Source: Pelagibacterium halotolerans B2 (lineage in GTDB: Bacteria; Pseudomonadota; Alphaproteobacteria; Rhizobiales; Devosiaceae). From it: a stretch of 64,000 bases of DNA. Below are positions 32,988-41,628 of this stretch, piece after piece. Position numbers and translations under genes: made by a program. Within the stretch, counting starts at the first letter, position 1. Every line of letters starts with the position of its first letter. The notes beneath the pieces were generated by a model. The model ran no database searches, was not told the origin of the DNA, and saw nothing but the letters and a program-made list of their open reading frames with translations. Where the stretch lies: assembly GCF_000230555.1 (NCBI RefSeq), contig NC_016078.1, positions 186,001-250,000 of the forward strand, read 5' to 3'.

Positions 32988-33989
32988 ATGGAATTCGGAA
33001 TCACCTTCAAGGGTTTTGTCGATCACGACAGGGCGCGCTATCTGATCCAGGCGGCCGAATATGCCGGGTTCACCTATTGCTGGTTCTACGATTCCCACAT
33101 TCTCTGGCGCGACCCGTACCCGGCCATGGCCATGGGCATGGAATGGACCAAATCCATGCGGTTCGGGCCGCTGGTCACCAACCCCGACGTGCGCGACTGG
33201 TCGGTGGCGGCGTCGCTGTTCGGCTCGCTCGCCAAGCAGAGCGGCGGGCGCTTCGATCTGGCCGTGGGCCGCGGGGATTCCTCGCGCCGCGTCATGGGCC
33301 ACAAGCCGGCGACCCTCAAACGCGTTGCCGAATTCATTGCCAAAACCCGCGCCATGGTGCGCGGCGAAGAGGTGATGTATGGCGATGTGCCCAATCCCGT
33401 CCAGTTCCCCTGGGCGGTGGGCCATGACATACCGAGCTGGATCGCCGCCTATGGTCCGCTGGCGCTCAAAACCGCAGGTGAAAGCGCCGACGGCGTCGTG
33501 CTCCAGATCGCAGAACCCGGCCTGTGCAAATGGTTCACTGACCAGTGCATCGCGGCGGGAAAGGCCGCCGGGCGCGATATGTCCAATTATCGCTCAATGG
33601 CCGCCGCGCCCGCTTATTTCGGAGATAAGAAGAAGGCCATCGAGGCCACAAAATGGTTCCCCGCCATGGTGGGCAATCACGTCGCCGATATCGTCGAGAA
33701 ATACGGAGCGGATTCCGACAAGGTGCCCGCCAGCCTCACTTCATATATCGAAGCGCGGCGCGGCTATGACTATTCCAAGCACGGCCAGTCCGATAATCCG
33801 TACCTCGATTTCATCACCGATGACATCGTGGAAAGTTTCTGCGTGCTCGGCGAGCCCGAAGACCACATCGCAAAAATCCGCGATCTGGAAGCGGCGGGAG
33901 TCACCCAGTTCAACATCTATCTCGACAGTGGCGAGGAAGAAGACATCATCGCCCGCTACGGCCGCGAGGTCATTCCGGCGTTCCGGTAG
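32988..33989 (+). CDS. LLM-class F420-dependent oxidoreductase (CPS_4043-like family)
   Basis: A 333-residue luciferase-like oxidoreductase of a different subgroup from the one at 27961. It has GITFKGFVDHDRARYLIQAAEYAGF, YDSHILWRDPYPAMA, SGGRFDLAVGRGDSSRRVMG, SWIAAYGPLALKTAGESADGV and GEPEDHIAKIRDLEAAGVTQFNIYL. I recall this subgroup being listed as F420-dependent by partial phylogenetic profiling; cofactor use is not proven for it. AGGGCAGGGA precedes the ATG. It lies 96 bases after the transporter and has its own copy of the shared upstream element. The substrate is unknown. Confidence 0.83.
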   Translation: MEFGITFKGFVDHDRARYLIQAAEYAGFTYCWFYDSHILWRDPYPAMAMGMEWTKSMRFGPLVTNPDVRDWSVAASLFGSLAKQSGGRFDLAVGRGDSSRRVMGHKPATLKRVAEFIAKTRAMVRGEEVMYGDVPNPVQFPWAVGHDIPSWIAAYGPLALKTAGESADGVVLQIAEPGLCKWFTDQCIAAGKAAGRDMSNYRSMAAAPAYFGDKKKAIEATKWFPAMVGNHVADIVEKYGADSDKVPASLTSYIEARRGYDYSKHGQSDNPYLDFITDDIVESFCVLGEPEDHIAKIRDLEAAGVTQFNIYLDSGEEEDIIARYGREVIPAFR

Positions 33990-34008
33990 GACCCAATCGC
34001 TCAAGAGC

Positions 34009-34151
34009 CCCTCACCGGCCTGCCGGCCACCCTCTCCCCAAAGGGGCGCGGGTTAAGCTCGCCGAAGCGCGTGGGACAGACCACAGCGTTGGATAAGCCG
34101 CAGCGGTACTCCCTCGCCCTCTCTGGGGAGAGGGTTGGGGTAAGGGGCCTT
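34009..34151. repeat. Long palindromic element, type I
   Basis: About 143 bases from GCCCCTCACCGGCCTGCCGG to GGGGAGAGGGTTGGGGTAAGG. The ends are inverted copies (CCCTCACC / GGTAAGGGG) and inner CTCTCCCC/GGGGAGAG arms pair. Copies at 35551-35693 and 58843-58987 share the ends and much of the centre. Together with the next element it fills most of the 360 bases between the LLM gene and the deacetylase gene. Confidence 0.8.
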
Positions 34152-34178
34152 GAGCGCCGATGAATGGCGCTAGGAAAG

Positions 34179-34333
34179 GTCCCCTCACCCGCCGCTTCGC
34201 GTCGACCCCCGATCGAGTCGAGGGCAGGCTCTCTCCCCCCAAGGGAGAGGTAAGAATACCGCAAGCGCCGGGAACCACCTCTTCCTTGGGGGAGAGGTCG
34301 GGCGTTGCGAAGCAAGGCCCGGGTGAGGGGGCC
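34179..34333. repeat. Long palindromic element, type II
   Basis: Runs from GTCCCCTCACCCGCCGCTTCG to CGGGTGAGGGGG, with inner arms CTCTCCCCCCAAGGGAGAGG and TCCTTGGGGGAGAGGTCGG. It resembles the element at 58689-58822. At both places a type II copy stands next to a type I copy, about 20-30 bases apart. Confidence 0.75.
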
Positions 34334-34349
34334 TTCCTCAATCGCGTCC

Positions 34350-35516
34350 CTATTGGTGCTTTTCCAGCCCCTCGATCATTTCCAGACAGGCGCTCAACTG
34401 GTCCAGCTCCACGAACTCATCGGGTTTATGCGCCTGTTCGATCGAACCGGGCCCGCAGATGACCGTATCGATGCCCATTTCCTGAAACAGGCCCGCCTCG
34501 GTTGAAAACGCCACGCATTCGGCGGGGTCTTCATTGCCGGTCAGGGCCCGCACCAACGCAACGGCTTCCGATTTGGTCATTGGTTCGAGCCCGGCCACTT
34601 CCCCGATGGTTTCGGTGATGACCGCCGCGTCGGGATGGACATCGACCATTCTGGGCAGCAGCACATCCTCGACAAAGCCGGTGATCTGCTCGTGGGTGAA
34701 GGCGAAATCGCCCGAATTGACGTGCCGCAACTCCCATTCCACCGAACATTGGCCCGGAATGATGTTGCGCGCGATGCCACCGGCCATTTTCCCGATCTGG
34801 ATCGTCGACCAGGGCGGATCGAACCGGCTGCCCCCCGGCGCGCGCGATTTCAGCGCCCCGCCGATTTCGAGCAGCTTGGTGACGTATTGCACCGCATATT
34901 CGACGGCATTCACCCCCCGGTCGGGCATCGAGCCATGGCCCTCGAGCCCGGTGAAGTGCGTTGTATATTCGCAGCACCCCTTGTTGCCCTCGACGATCTT
35001 CATCATGGTCGGTTCGCCCACGATGCACAGCGAGGGCTTGCGGCCCGTCGTCTTGAGCTCGTTGAGCATCACATGCGCGCCCAGGCACCCCACCTCCTCG
35101 TCATAGGTAAAGGCGAGATGGATGGGGCGCTTGATCCCGATTTCCTGGAAATAGGGGGCAAAGGCCAAAGCGCAGGCGATGAACCCCTTCATGTCGCATG
35201 CCCCGCGCCCGTATATTTTCCGGTTGCGCAGCGTGGCGGTAAACGGGTCCGAACTCCAGTCCTGCCCTTCCACGGGCACCACGTCGGTATGCCCCGACAG
35301 AACGATCCCGCCATCGGCCTCGGGCGGGCCCAGCGTTGCAAAAAGGTTGGCCTTGTTGCCCGTCTCGTTCAGCGTCAGATAGGTGCGCGTGCCGATCTGG
35401 TCGAGCCTATGGTTGATATAGGCGATCATTTCGAGATTGCTCTCCGAGGATACCGAGGCAAAGCCGATCAGGTCCGCGAGGATTTCGAGCGTTTCACCGA
35501 GCAGTCTATGGGCCAA
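34350..35516 (-). CDS. M20 deacetylase (ArgE-like), probable N-acetyl-diaminobutyrate deacetylase
   Basis: A 388-residue M20 metallopeptidase of the acetylornithine deacetylase group. Metal and catalytic residues are H76 and D78 (SGHTDVVP), D108 (GRGACDMKG) and E140/E141 (TYDEEVG). Linked to doeA, eutB and eutC, it probably deacetylates N-alpha-acetyl-2,4-diaminobutyrate from ectoine hydrolysis, a substrate one carbon shorter than acetylornithine. The usual enzyme, DoeB, is of the aspartoacylase family and is not seen here. Start is TTG at 35516, chosen because TTGGAGAAAG lies upstream; earlier in-frame sequence runs into the repeat. Arginine biosynthetic ArgE is the alternative. Confidence 0.85.
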   Translation of the reverse strand: MAHRLLGETLEILADLIGFASVSSESNLEMIAYINHRLDQIGTRTYLTLNETGNKANLFATLGPPEADGGIVLSGHTDVVPVEGQDWSSDPFTATLRNRKIYGRGACDMKGFIACALAFAPYFQEIGIKRPIHLAFTYDEEVGCLGAHVMLNELKTTGRKPSLCIVGEPTMMKIVEGNKGCCEYTTHFTGLEGHGSMPDRGVNAVEYAVQYVTKLLEIGGALKSRAPGGSRFDPPWSTIQIGKMAGGIARNIIPGQCSVEWELRHVNSGDFAFTHEQITGFVEDVLLPRMVDVHPDAAVITETIGEVAGLEPMTKSEAVALVRALTGNEDPAECVAFSTEAGLFQEMGIDTVICGPGSIEQAHKPDEFVELDQLSACLEMIEGLEKHQ

Positions 35517-35550
35517 GGGCTTTCTCCAAATTTCAGGTTTTGAGAGCAGA

Positions 35551-35693
35551 CCCCTCACCGGCCTGCCGGCCACCCTCTCCCCGGAGGGGCGAGGGTTAAG
35601 TTTGCCGTAGCGCCGGTGGTAAACGCCAGCGTTCGGGAAGCCGCGGTGGGACTCCCTCGCCCCTTTGGGGAGAGGGTTGGGGTGAGGGGCCTT
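35551..35693. repeat. Long palindromic element, type I
   Basis: A second type I copy (CCCCTCACCGGCCTGCCGG ... GGGGTGAGGGGCC) with well-kept terminal inverted repeats. It lies between doeA and the deacetylase gene, inside an apparent operon, so it may affect the level of the downstream gene. Confidence 0.8.
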
Positions 35694-35697
35694 CCTT

Positions 35698-36882
35698 CTA
35701 ACTCTTCACAAACATCTCACGCGGCACGTTGGCCAGGCACTCCGGCCCGCCCTCGTCGGTGATGCGCATGGTTTCGGTGATCTCCAGCCCCCATTCGGGG
35801 GTCCAGATGGCCGGCATGAAATGAAACACCATGTTGGTGCGCAGGATCGAGGGGTCGCCCGGACGGATGCTCATTGTGTGTTCGCCCCAATCGGGGGGAT
35901 AGGACAGCCCCACCGAATAGCCGGTGCGCGAGGTTTTCTCGACGCCGTACTTCTTGAGCACCCCGAAAAACGCGTCGGCGATTTCCCCGCAGGTATAGCC
36001 CGGCTTGGCCACCGCCATGCCCGCTTCCATGCCTTCGAGCACGGCTTCCTGCGCCTTGAGCATGTCCTTGGGCGGCTTGCCCAGATAGCCGGTGCGCGAA
36101 ATCGGGCAGTGATAGCGCTTGTAGCAACCGGCGATTTCAAAGAACGTGCCTTCGCCCTTGACCAGCTCGCGGTCGTCCCAGGTCAGATGCGCCGCCGCCG
36201 CATCGCGGCCCGAAGGCGTGAGCGGAACGATCGCCGAATAGTCCCCGCCATAGCCGTCGGCCCCGACCAGCGAGGCGTGATAGATTTCGGCGACCAGTTC
36301 GTTCTTGCGCAGGCCCGGCCGCGTCACTTCGCGAATACGCGCATGCATCGCTTCAACGATCCGTGCCGCGCGGCGCATATATTCGATTTCGGCTTCCGAT
36401 TTGACCGAGCGCTGCCAGGTGACGACCGAAGTGGCGTCGACAATGGCGACATCGGGGATTTCGGCGCGCAGCGTTTCAAGGCACGCGGCGGTGAAATAGT
36501 AATTGTCCATCTCAACGCCGATCCGACGCTGGTCCCAGCCCTTGTCCTTGAGCACGCCGCAAAGATGCACATAGGCGTGCTTTTCGGGGTTCTGGACGAA
36601 ATCGTCGGGGTAGAAATAAATCGAATCCGTTGCCAGCCACGTGGTTTTTTCGGCACCCACCGCATCCATGGGCCGCCCCCACCACAAAGGCTCGTCGGTC
36701 AGTGAGACGATCACCGCCTGATGCACGTAAAAGCTCCACCCGTCATACCCGGTCAGCCAGTGCATGTTGGAGGGATTGGTGACGATCAGAACGTCAATGC
36801 CCTGCGTCTGCATGGACCGGCGGACGGCCTCCAGGCGCTCGTAATATTCGGGCAGGGTAAAGGGCAGGCGGGTATTGGGCAT
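35698..36882 (-). CDS. doeA: Ectoine hydrolase
   Basis: A 394-residue M24 (creatinase/aminopeptidase P-like) protein. The N-terminal domain has NPSNMHWLTGYDGWSFYVHQAVIV; the C-terminal pita-bread domain includes GADGYGGDYSAIVPL, EGTFFEIAGCYKRYHCPISRTGYLG, GYSVGLSYPPDWGEHTMSI and FHFMPAIWTPEWGLEITET. This is the pattern of DoeA/EutD, which opens the ectoine ring to N-acetyl-2,4-diaminobutyrate. Neighbouring eutB, eutC, an ABC importer, doeX, doeC and doeD confirm the pathway. It is third in the minus-strand operon, 33 bases after eutC. Confidence 0.93.
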   Translation of the reverse strand: MPNTRLPFTLPEYYERLEAVRRSMQTQGIDVLIVTNPSNMHWLTGYDGWSFYVHQAVIVSLTDEPLWWGRPMDAVGAEKTTWLATDSIYFYPDDFVQNPEKHAYVHLCGVLKDKGWDQRRIGVEMDNYYFTAACLETLRAEIPDVAIVDATSVVTWQRSVKSEAEIEYMRRAARIVEAMHARIREVTRPGLRKNELVAEIYHASLVGADGYGGDYSAIVPLTPSGRDAAAAHLTWDDRELVKGEGTFFEIAGCYKRYHCPISRTGYLGKPPKDMLKAQEAVLEGMEAGMAVAKPGYTCGEIADAFFGVLKKYGVEKTSRTGYSVGLSYPPDWGEHTMSIRPGDPSILRTNMVFHFMPAIWTPEWGLEITETMRITDEGGPECLANVPREMFVKS

Positions 36883-36915
36883 CTTGCCTTTGCGCTCCAG
36901 AAAAAGACCTGACGA

Positions 36916-37908
36916 TCAGGTCTGAAAAAGTGTGCCCGCGCCGCTCTGCTGCGCGCGGGTCCGGGCCAGGGTGGCAATCGCCGTATCCTGAACCCCGGTG
37001 CCGGTGAGATCGGCGAAGGTGATCTGCGTTTGCGATGTCCGGCCCGTTGCCGTCCCGGCGATCACATCGCCCAATTCGGCAAAGCTGTCCTGTTCATCCA
37101 CCAACCCGGTCTTTATGGCATGATGCAATTCCCCCAAAAGCCGCGTCTGGCTCAACCGGTCGGCGACATAGAGATCGGCTTTTTTGACCAGCGCCGGATC
37201 GATCTCGTTTTTGTGCCCGGCGTCCGATCCCATGGCGGTCACATGCTGGCCGGGCGCGATCCAGTCGGCCAGAACCAGCGGTTCGGTGGCTGGGGTCGTG
37301 GTTACGATGATATCGGCGCCGCGCACCGCCGCCTCGGGGCTGCTGGCCACCAGTGCGGCGATTTTCAGCTTCTGCGATGCGTGCCGCGCCAGATCTTCGG
37401 CCCTGTCCCGGTCGCGCGCCCAGATGACGGCCTTCTTGATCGGCCGCACCAGCGCCAGCGCTTCGAGCTGCAATTTCGCCTGCATGCCGGCCCCGATGAT
37501 CGCGGCGCTTTCCGAATTTTCACGCGAAAGGTGCCGTGCCGCCACCGCGCCCGCCGCCGCCGTGCGCACATCGGTCAGATACCCATTGTCGAGCAGCAGT
37601 GCTTCGAGCAACCCGGTCTTTGCCGACAAAACCACCATCAGCCCGTTTGTCGAGGCGAGCCCGATCTTCGGATTGTCGAAAAACCCGGGGCTCATCTTGA
37701 TGGCAAAACTGTCGAGCCCCGGCACGTAGGCGGTTTTCACATCCACCTCGCCATTGGCCTCGGCGATATCGAGCCGCAGAATCGGCGGCATCACCACCTT
37801 GCCGCCCGCCAGCGCCGCAAACGCATCCTCGACACATTGGACGGCCTCGAGATCGAGTGGCACGAGCTTTTTCAGATCGGTTTCGGTGAGAATCTGAACG
37901 TCAGCCAT
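36916..37908 (-). CDS. eutC: Hydroxyectoine utilisation protein EutC (ornithine cyclodeaminase family)
   Basis: A 330-residue member of the ornithine cyclodeaminase/mu-crystallin family with an NAD-binding Rossmann motif (AAIIGAGMQAKLQLEAL, about 137-153) and the KMSPGFFDNPKIGLASTNGL and DNGYLTDVRTAAAGAVAARHL signatures. EutB and EutC occur as a pair in ectoine clusters and are thought to convert hydroxyectoine-derived material to the ectoine path. ATG at 37908 overlaps the eutB stop; a GTG one codon upstream is also possible. Confidence 0.88.
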   Translation of the reverse strand: MADVQILTETDLKKLVPLDLEAVQCVEDAFAALAGGKVVMPPILRLDIAEANGEVDVKTAYVPGLDSFAIKMSPGFFDNPKIGLASTNGLMVVLSAKTGLLEALLLDNGYLTDVRTAAAGAVAARHLSRENSESAAIIGAGMQAKLQLEALALVRPIKKAVIWARDRDRAEDLARHASQKLKIAALVASSPEAAVRGADIIVTTTPATEPLVLADWIAPGQHVTAMGSDAGHKNEIDPALVKKADLYVADRLSQTRLLGELHHAIKTGLVDEQDSFAELGDVIAGTATGRTSQTQITFADLTGTGVQDTAIATLARTRAQQSGAGTLFQT

Positions 37909-38900
37909 CACGCAGCCTCACTCAACGCCTTGTGCGTCCCCGCAACGATCTGGGCATGAACGCTCATGTCGATATTTTTGCCCGACAGCACCAGCGCGGT
38001 TGGGCCTTGGGGCACGAATTTGCCCGAAAGGATCGCCCCGATCCCCACGGCTGCAGCACCTTCGAGCACCTCGCGCTCCTTGAAATACCCATGCGCAATC
38101 GCCTCGGCGATCTCCCGTTCGGTCAGGACGATGGTTTCATCGACCAGATCGCGCACCATCGAAAAGGTGTAGCGATTGGACAGCCCGATCCCACCTCCCA
38201 GCGAATCCGCGAGCGTTTCGAGTTCTTCGATCTCGACCGGCTTGCCCGCCGCAAGGCAGGCGACCATGGCCGCGCCGCGCTCCATGCACACCCCGATAAC
38301 GCGCGTTCGGGGCGAAAGCGTCTTGATCGCCAGCGCCACCCCGGCGATCAGCCCGCCGCCGGAAAGCGGCACAAGCACCGCGTCGAGTTCAGGCGCATCC
38401 TCCAAAATGTCCAGCCCGATCGTGCCCTGTCCGGCGATCACCTCGGCCCGGTCGAAAGGCGGAACGTCGATAAATCCTTCCTCGGCGACCAGCCGGTCCA
38501 CCTCGATTTGCGCATCATCCTGGCTCTTGCCCACGATCCGTGCTTCCGCGCCCAGCGCTTTGATCGCCTCGACCTTGTTGGATGGCACCAGAGACGACAT
38601 GCAGATCACCGCCCGCGCGCCGGCCGCCTTGGCGGCGTGGGAAAGCGCGCGCCCGTGATTGCCGGTCGAAGCCGCCGCAACCCCGCGCCCGCGCTCCTCA
38701 TCGGAAAGCGAGAGCACCGCATTGGTCGCGCCGCGCAGCTTGAAGCTGCCGGTCAATTGCTGCTGTTCGTTCTTTAAAAGGATGGTCTGCCCGGTGGTCT
38801 CCGAGAGCGCCAGGCTCGGTGTCAGCCCCGTGCGGTGCACGAACGAACCGATGCGCCGGCGGGCCGCCAGAACGTCTGCCATCGTCACCCTTGCGGCCAT
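37908..38900 (-). CDS. eutB: Hydroxyectoine utilisation dehydratase EutB
   Basis: A 330-residue PLP enzyme of the threonine dehydratase fold. The Schiff-base lysine is K54 in GSFKLRGA; the phosphate-binding glycine loop is PLSGGGLIAG. Pairing with eutC and the ectoine genes identifies EutB rather than a general threonine/serine dehydratase. It removes water (or equivalent) from the hydroxylated intermediate; exact chemistry is not settled. CAGGAG precedes the ATG. It is first in the minus-strand operon, divergent from ehuB. Confidence 0.88.
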   Translation of the reverse strand: MAARVTMADVLAARRRIGSFVHRTGLTPSLALSETTGQTILLKNEQQQLTGSFKLRGATNAVLSLSDEERGRGVAAASTGNHGRALSHAAKAAGARAVICMSSLVPSNKVEAIKALGAEARIVGKSQDDAQIEVDRLVAEEGFIDVPPFDRAEVIAGQGTIGLDILEDAPELDAVLVPLSGGGLIAGVALAIKTLSPRTRVIGVCMERGAAMVACLAAGKPVEIEELETLADSLGGGIGLSNRYTFSMVRDLVDETIVLTEREIAEAIAHGYFKEREVLEGAAAVGIGAILSGKFVPQGPTALVLSGKNIDMSVHAQIVAGTHKALSEAA

Positions 38901-39292
38901 GCACCACTCCTGATCCTCAACTAAGAGCCAGCCGACACGCCGGCTCTATGCGCCACGATCGGGCTGGTCCGGCAAATTTGTCCAACGACTATGCAGCCAC
39001 TCCATGAGGGCGGTCCTTCCATTTTGACCCCCGCAGCGTAGGTGATCTTGCTGCCAAAGTGCACCCTTATAGACGTATCGTCCCTCGACTTGTGGCCAGA
39101 AGTTGGCAACCTTAGCCGGTGTTAAAGCATTATGTGCAGCGGACGCTCAAGTTCGGCAGTGATGAGGCGGCTTTGTACCCGAATTGACTTCGGGGGCAAT
39201 GCTGCCCGACTTCAGGTGAATTGGAGCCCTATTTGGCCTCAATTTCCGCACTGCGCACGATGTCAGCGATAATATCAAAGGACAGGAACATT
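38901..39292. other. Divergent control region, eutB / ehuB
   Basis: This 392-base region has no supported gene and should hold promoters for the ectoine catabolic and uptake operons. An imperfect hairpin with AGAGCC/GGCTCT ends (38924-38947) lies in the eutB leader. A GGGGGCAATGCTGCCC hairpin follows TTGACT at 39184-39189. No convincing DoeX or GntR-type operator was recognised. Confidence 0.4.
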
Positions 39293-40162
39293 ATGCACGC
39301 AACAATTTCCAAGGCCCTCAAGACAACCCTGCTCGCCAGCGCCGCAGCGCTCGTCGTCGCAGGCGCCGCACAGGCCGCCAGCCTTGAAGAAATTCAGGAA
39401 AGCGGCTCGATCCGCATCGCCGTCGCCAACGAAATCCCCTATGGCTATATCGATCCGGTGTCCGGCGAAGCCATGGGCGCTGGCCCCGATGTGGCCAAGC
39501 ACATCGTCGAAGAGCTCGGCGTGACCGATATCGAGTGGATCACCACCGACTTTTCCTCGCTGATCCCCGGCCTGCAGGCCGACCGCTTCGATATGGTCGC
39601 CGCCGAAATGGCCATCATCCCCACCCGCTGCGCCACGGTCATCTATTCGGAACCCAACACTTCCTATGGTGAAGGTCTTCTGGTGCCCGCCGGCAATCCC
39701 GAGGGGCTGAGCGGCTATGCCGATTTCGCCGAAAATTCCGATCTGACCGTCGCCATCATGGCCGGCGCCAACCAGCTCGACATGATGCAGGCCCTCGGCG
39801 TTTCCGAAGATCAGCTCGTGACCATCTCCTCGAACGCCGACGCGATCTCGACGGTTGCGACCGGTCGCGCCAACGCTTATGCCGCCACGGGCCTGACCGC
39901 CAGTGAACTGGCCGGCCAGAGCGACGACGTGGAAGTGGCCGAAGGCTTTACCGATCCGGTCATTGACGGCACCGAACAGCGCTCCTGGGGCGGGTTCGTG
40001 TTCGCCCAGGGCAATGAAGACCTGCGCGACGCGGTCAATGAAGTGCTGGCCGAATACAAGCAGACCGACGAATGGCTCGCTTCGGTTTCCGGCTACGGCT
40101 TTACCGATGCCGATACCTCGCGTTCGTTCGACATGACCACCGAAGAACTCTGCACCGAGTAA
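39293..40162 (+). CDS. ehuB: Ectoine/hydroxyectoine ABC transporter binding protein
   Basis: A 289-residue periplasmic binding protein with signal peptide (to AQA, about residue 24) and the SBP_bac_3 fold: SIRIAVANEIPYGYIDPVSGEAMGAGPDVAKHIVEELG, LIPGLQADRFDMVAAEMAIIPTRC and GGFVFAQGNEDLRDAVNEVLAEYKQTDEWL. This fits EhuB, which holds ectoines with an aromatic cage. Position in front of two permeases and an ATPase, and divergent from eutBC-doeA, supports ectoine as ligand. AAAGGACAGG lies before the ATG. Confidence 0.92.
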   Translation: MHATISKALKTTLLASAAALVVAGAAQAASLEEIQESGSIRIAVANEIPYGYIDPVSGEAMGAGPDVAKHIVEELGVTDIEWITTDFSSLIPGLQADRFDMVAAEMAIIPTRCATVIYSEPNTSYGEGLLVPAGNPEGLSGYADFAENSDLTVAIMAGANQLDMMQALGVSEDQLVTISSNADAISTVATGRANAYAATGLTASELAGQSDDVEVAEGFTDPVIDGTEQRSWGGFVFAQGNEDLRDAVNEVLAEYKQTDEWLASVSGYGFTDADTSRSFDMTTEELCTE

Positions 40163-40184
40163 TTTCGGTTCTTTGATCTGATCT

Positions 40185-40209
40185 GCCGGCGGGCCGCGTG
40201 CCCGCCGGC
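40185..40209 (+). other. Intercistronic hairpin after ehuB
   Basis: GCCGGCGGGC (40185-40194) pairs perfectly with GCCCGCCGGC (40200-40209), followed by TCTTTGG. It separates the binding-protein gene from the permease genes and likely stabilises or attenuates the transcript. Confidence 0.6.
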
Positions 40210-40259
40210 TCTTTGGTTAGGCTTCACCCTCATCGCAAAAAGCAAAATCGGGATCGCAT

Positions 40260-40931
40260 ATGGAGTGGACCCAATACTTCAACCCCCTGATGCAAGGGGC
40301 TTGGGTGACAGTCGAGCTGACGATCTATTCAACGATATTCGGTGCGATCCTCGCGTTCGCCGCTGGCATCGGCAAGCTCGCCCACAACCCGCTCATCAAG
40401 GCGATTTCGATAGGCTATATCGAGATTTTCCGTGGCACCTCGCTTCTGGTGCAGCTTTTCTGGCTCTATTTCGCGTTGCCGGTCGCCGGTCAGGCCATCG
40501 GCATCGACCTTCGATTGCCTCCGGTGGTTGCCGGGGTGCTGGCGCTTTCGCTCAATATCGGTGCATACGGCGCCGAAGTGGTACGCGGGGCCATCGAATC
40601 GGTCTCCAAGGACCAGTACGAGGCCGCCAAGGCGCTCAATTTCACCCCGCGCAAGACGCTCTGGCGCGTGGCGCTGCCCCAGGCCATTCCTGAAATGATG
40701 CCGTCCTTTGGCAACCTGGCCATCCAGAACCTGAAGGACACAGCGCTCGTTTCGCTGATCTCGCTGTCCGATCTGGCCTTCCGCGCCGAGCAATTGCGCA
40801 ATTTCACCCAGGATTCGACGACGATCTACACAATGGCGCTGCTGATGTATTTCGGTCTCGCGCTGGTCCTGACCGCCATGATGAAGCTGCTCGAGCGGTT
40901 CGTTGGCCGCTGGCGCGCCGGAGCGAGGTAG
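40260..40931 (+). CDS. ehuC: Ectoine ABC transporter permease EhuC
   Basis: A 223-residue polar-amino-acid type permease (HisM family) with about five membrane segments. The EAA loop reads YEAAKALNFTPRKTLWRVALPQAIPEMMPSFGNLAIQNLKDTALVSLI. It pairs with EhuD to form the channel. It is followed by ehuD after four bases. Confidence 0.9.
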   Translation: MEWTQYFNPLMQGAWVTVELTIYSTIFGAILAFAAGIGKLAHNPLIKAISIGYIEIFRGTSLLVQLFWLYFALPVAGQAIGIDLRLPPVVAGVLALSLNIGAYGAEVVRGAIESVSKDQYEAAKALNFTPRKTLWRVALPQAIPEMMPSFGNLAIQNLKDTALVSLISLSDLAFRAEQLRNFTQDSTTIYTMALLMYFGLALVLTAMMKLLERFVGRWRAGAR

Positions 40932-40935
40932 CAAG

Positions 40936-41628
40936 ATGCTGTTCGGAATTGCATGGGACACCTCGTCCAACTGGGCCTTCGCGGTCTCCATCCTGCCGAT
41001 CCTGCTGCTTGGCCTGTGGGTCACCATCCAGGCCACCGTTCTGGGCTTTTTCATCGCGCTGGTCGTGGGGCTGGTCTGGGCCGCGCTCAAGGCGGCTCCG
41101 CTCAAGATCGTCTCCTGGCCCGCAGCCGTGGTCACCGAATTCCTGCGCGATACCCCGCTTTTGATCCAGCTTTTCTTTCTCTATTACGTGCTGCCCGAAT
41201 TCGGCATCACGCTCCCGGCCTTCATGACGGGGGCGCTGGCGCTCGGCCTGCAATATTCGGCCTACACCTCGGAGGTCTATCGCGCCGGCATCGAGGCCGT
41301 GGCCAAGGGCCAGCACGAGGCGGCGCGGGCGCTCAACCTTTCGGGCGGACGCACCTTCACCCACATCATCCTGCCCCAGGCCATCCCGCGCATCATTCCG
41401 GCCATGGGCAATTATCTGGTGTCGATCATGAAGGACGTGCCGCTGCTCTCGGTGGTGACGGTCCTTGAAATGCTCAACGTCGCCCGCATCATCGGCGACC
41501 GCACCTTCAACTATCTCATTCCGCTCTCGATGGTGGGCGGGCTCTATCTCATCATGACTCTTGTGGCTTCGACGGGCGTGCGCTTCGTTGACCGCGCCCT
41601 GCCCAAAAGAGGGATACCGCTCAAATGA
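40936..41628 (+). CDS. ehuD: Ectoine ABC transporter permease EhuD
   Basis: A 230-residue permease of the same family, with the EAA loop [48 protein letters not shown]. It is the partner of EhuC. The ATG at 40936 lies four bases after the ehuC stop, and its own stop overlaps the ehuA start (ATGA). Confidence 0.9.
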   Translation: MLFGIAWDTSSNWAFAVSILPILLLGLWVTIQATVLGFFIALVVGLVWAALKAAPLKIVSWPAAVVTEFLRDTPLLIQLFFLYYVLPEFGITLPAFMTGALALGLQYSAYTSEVYRAGIEAVAKGQHEAARALNLSGGRTFTHIILPQAIPRIIPAMGNYLVSIMKDVPLLSVVTVLEMLNVARIIGDRTFNYLIPLSMVGGLYLIMTLVASTGVRFVDRALPKRGIPLK

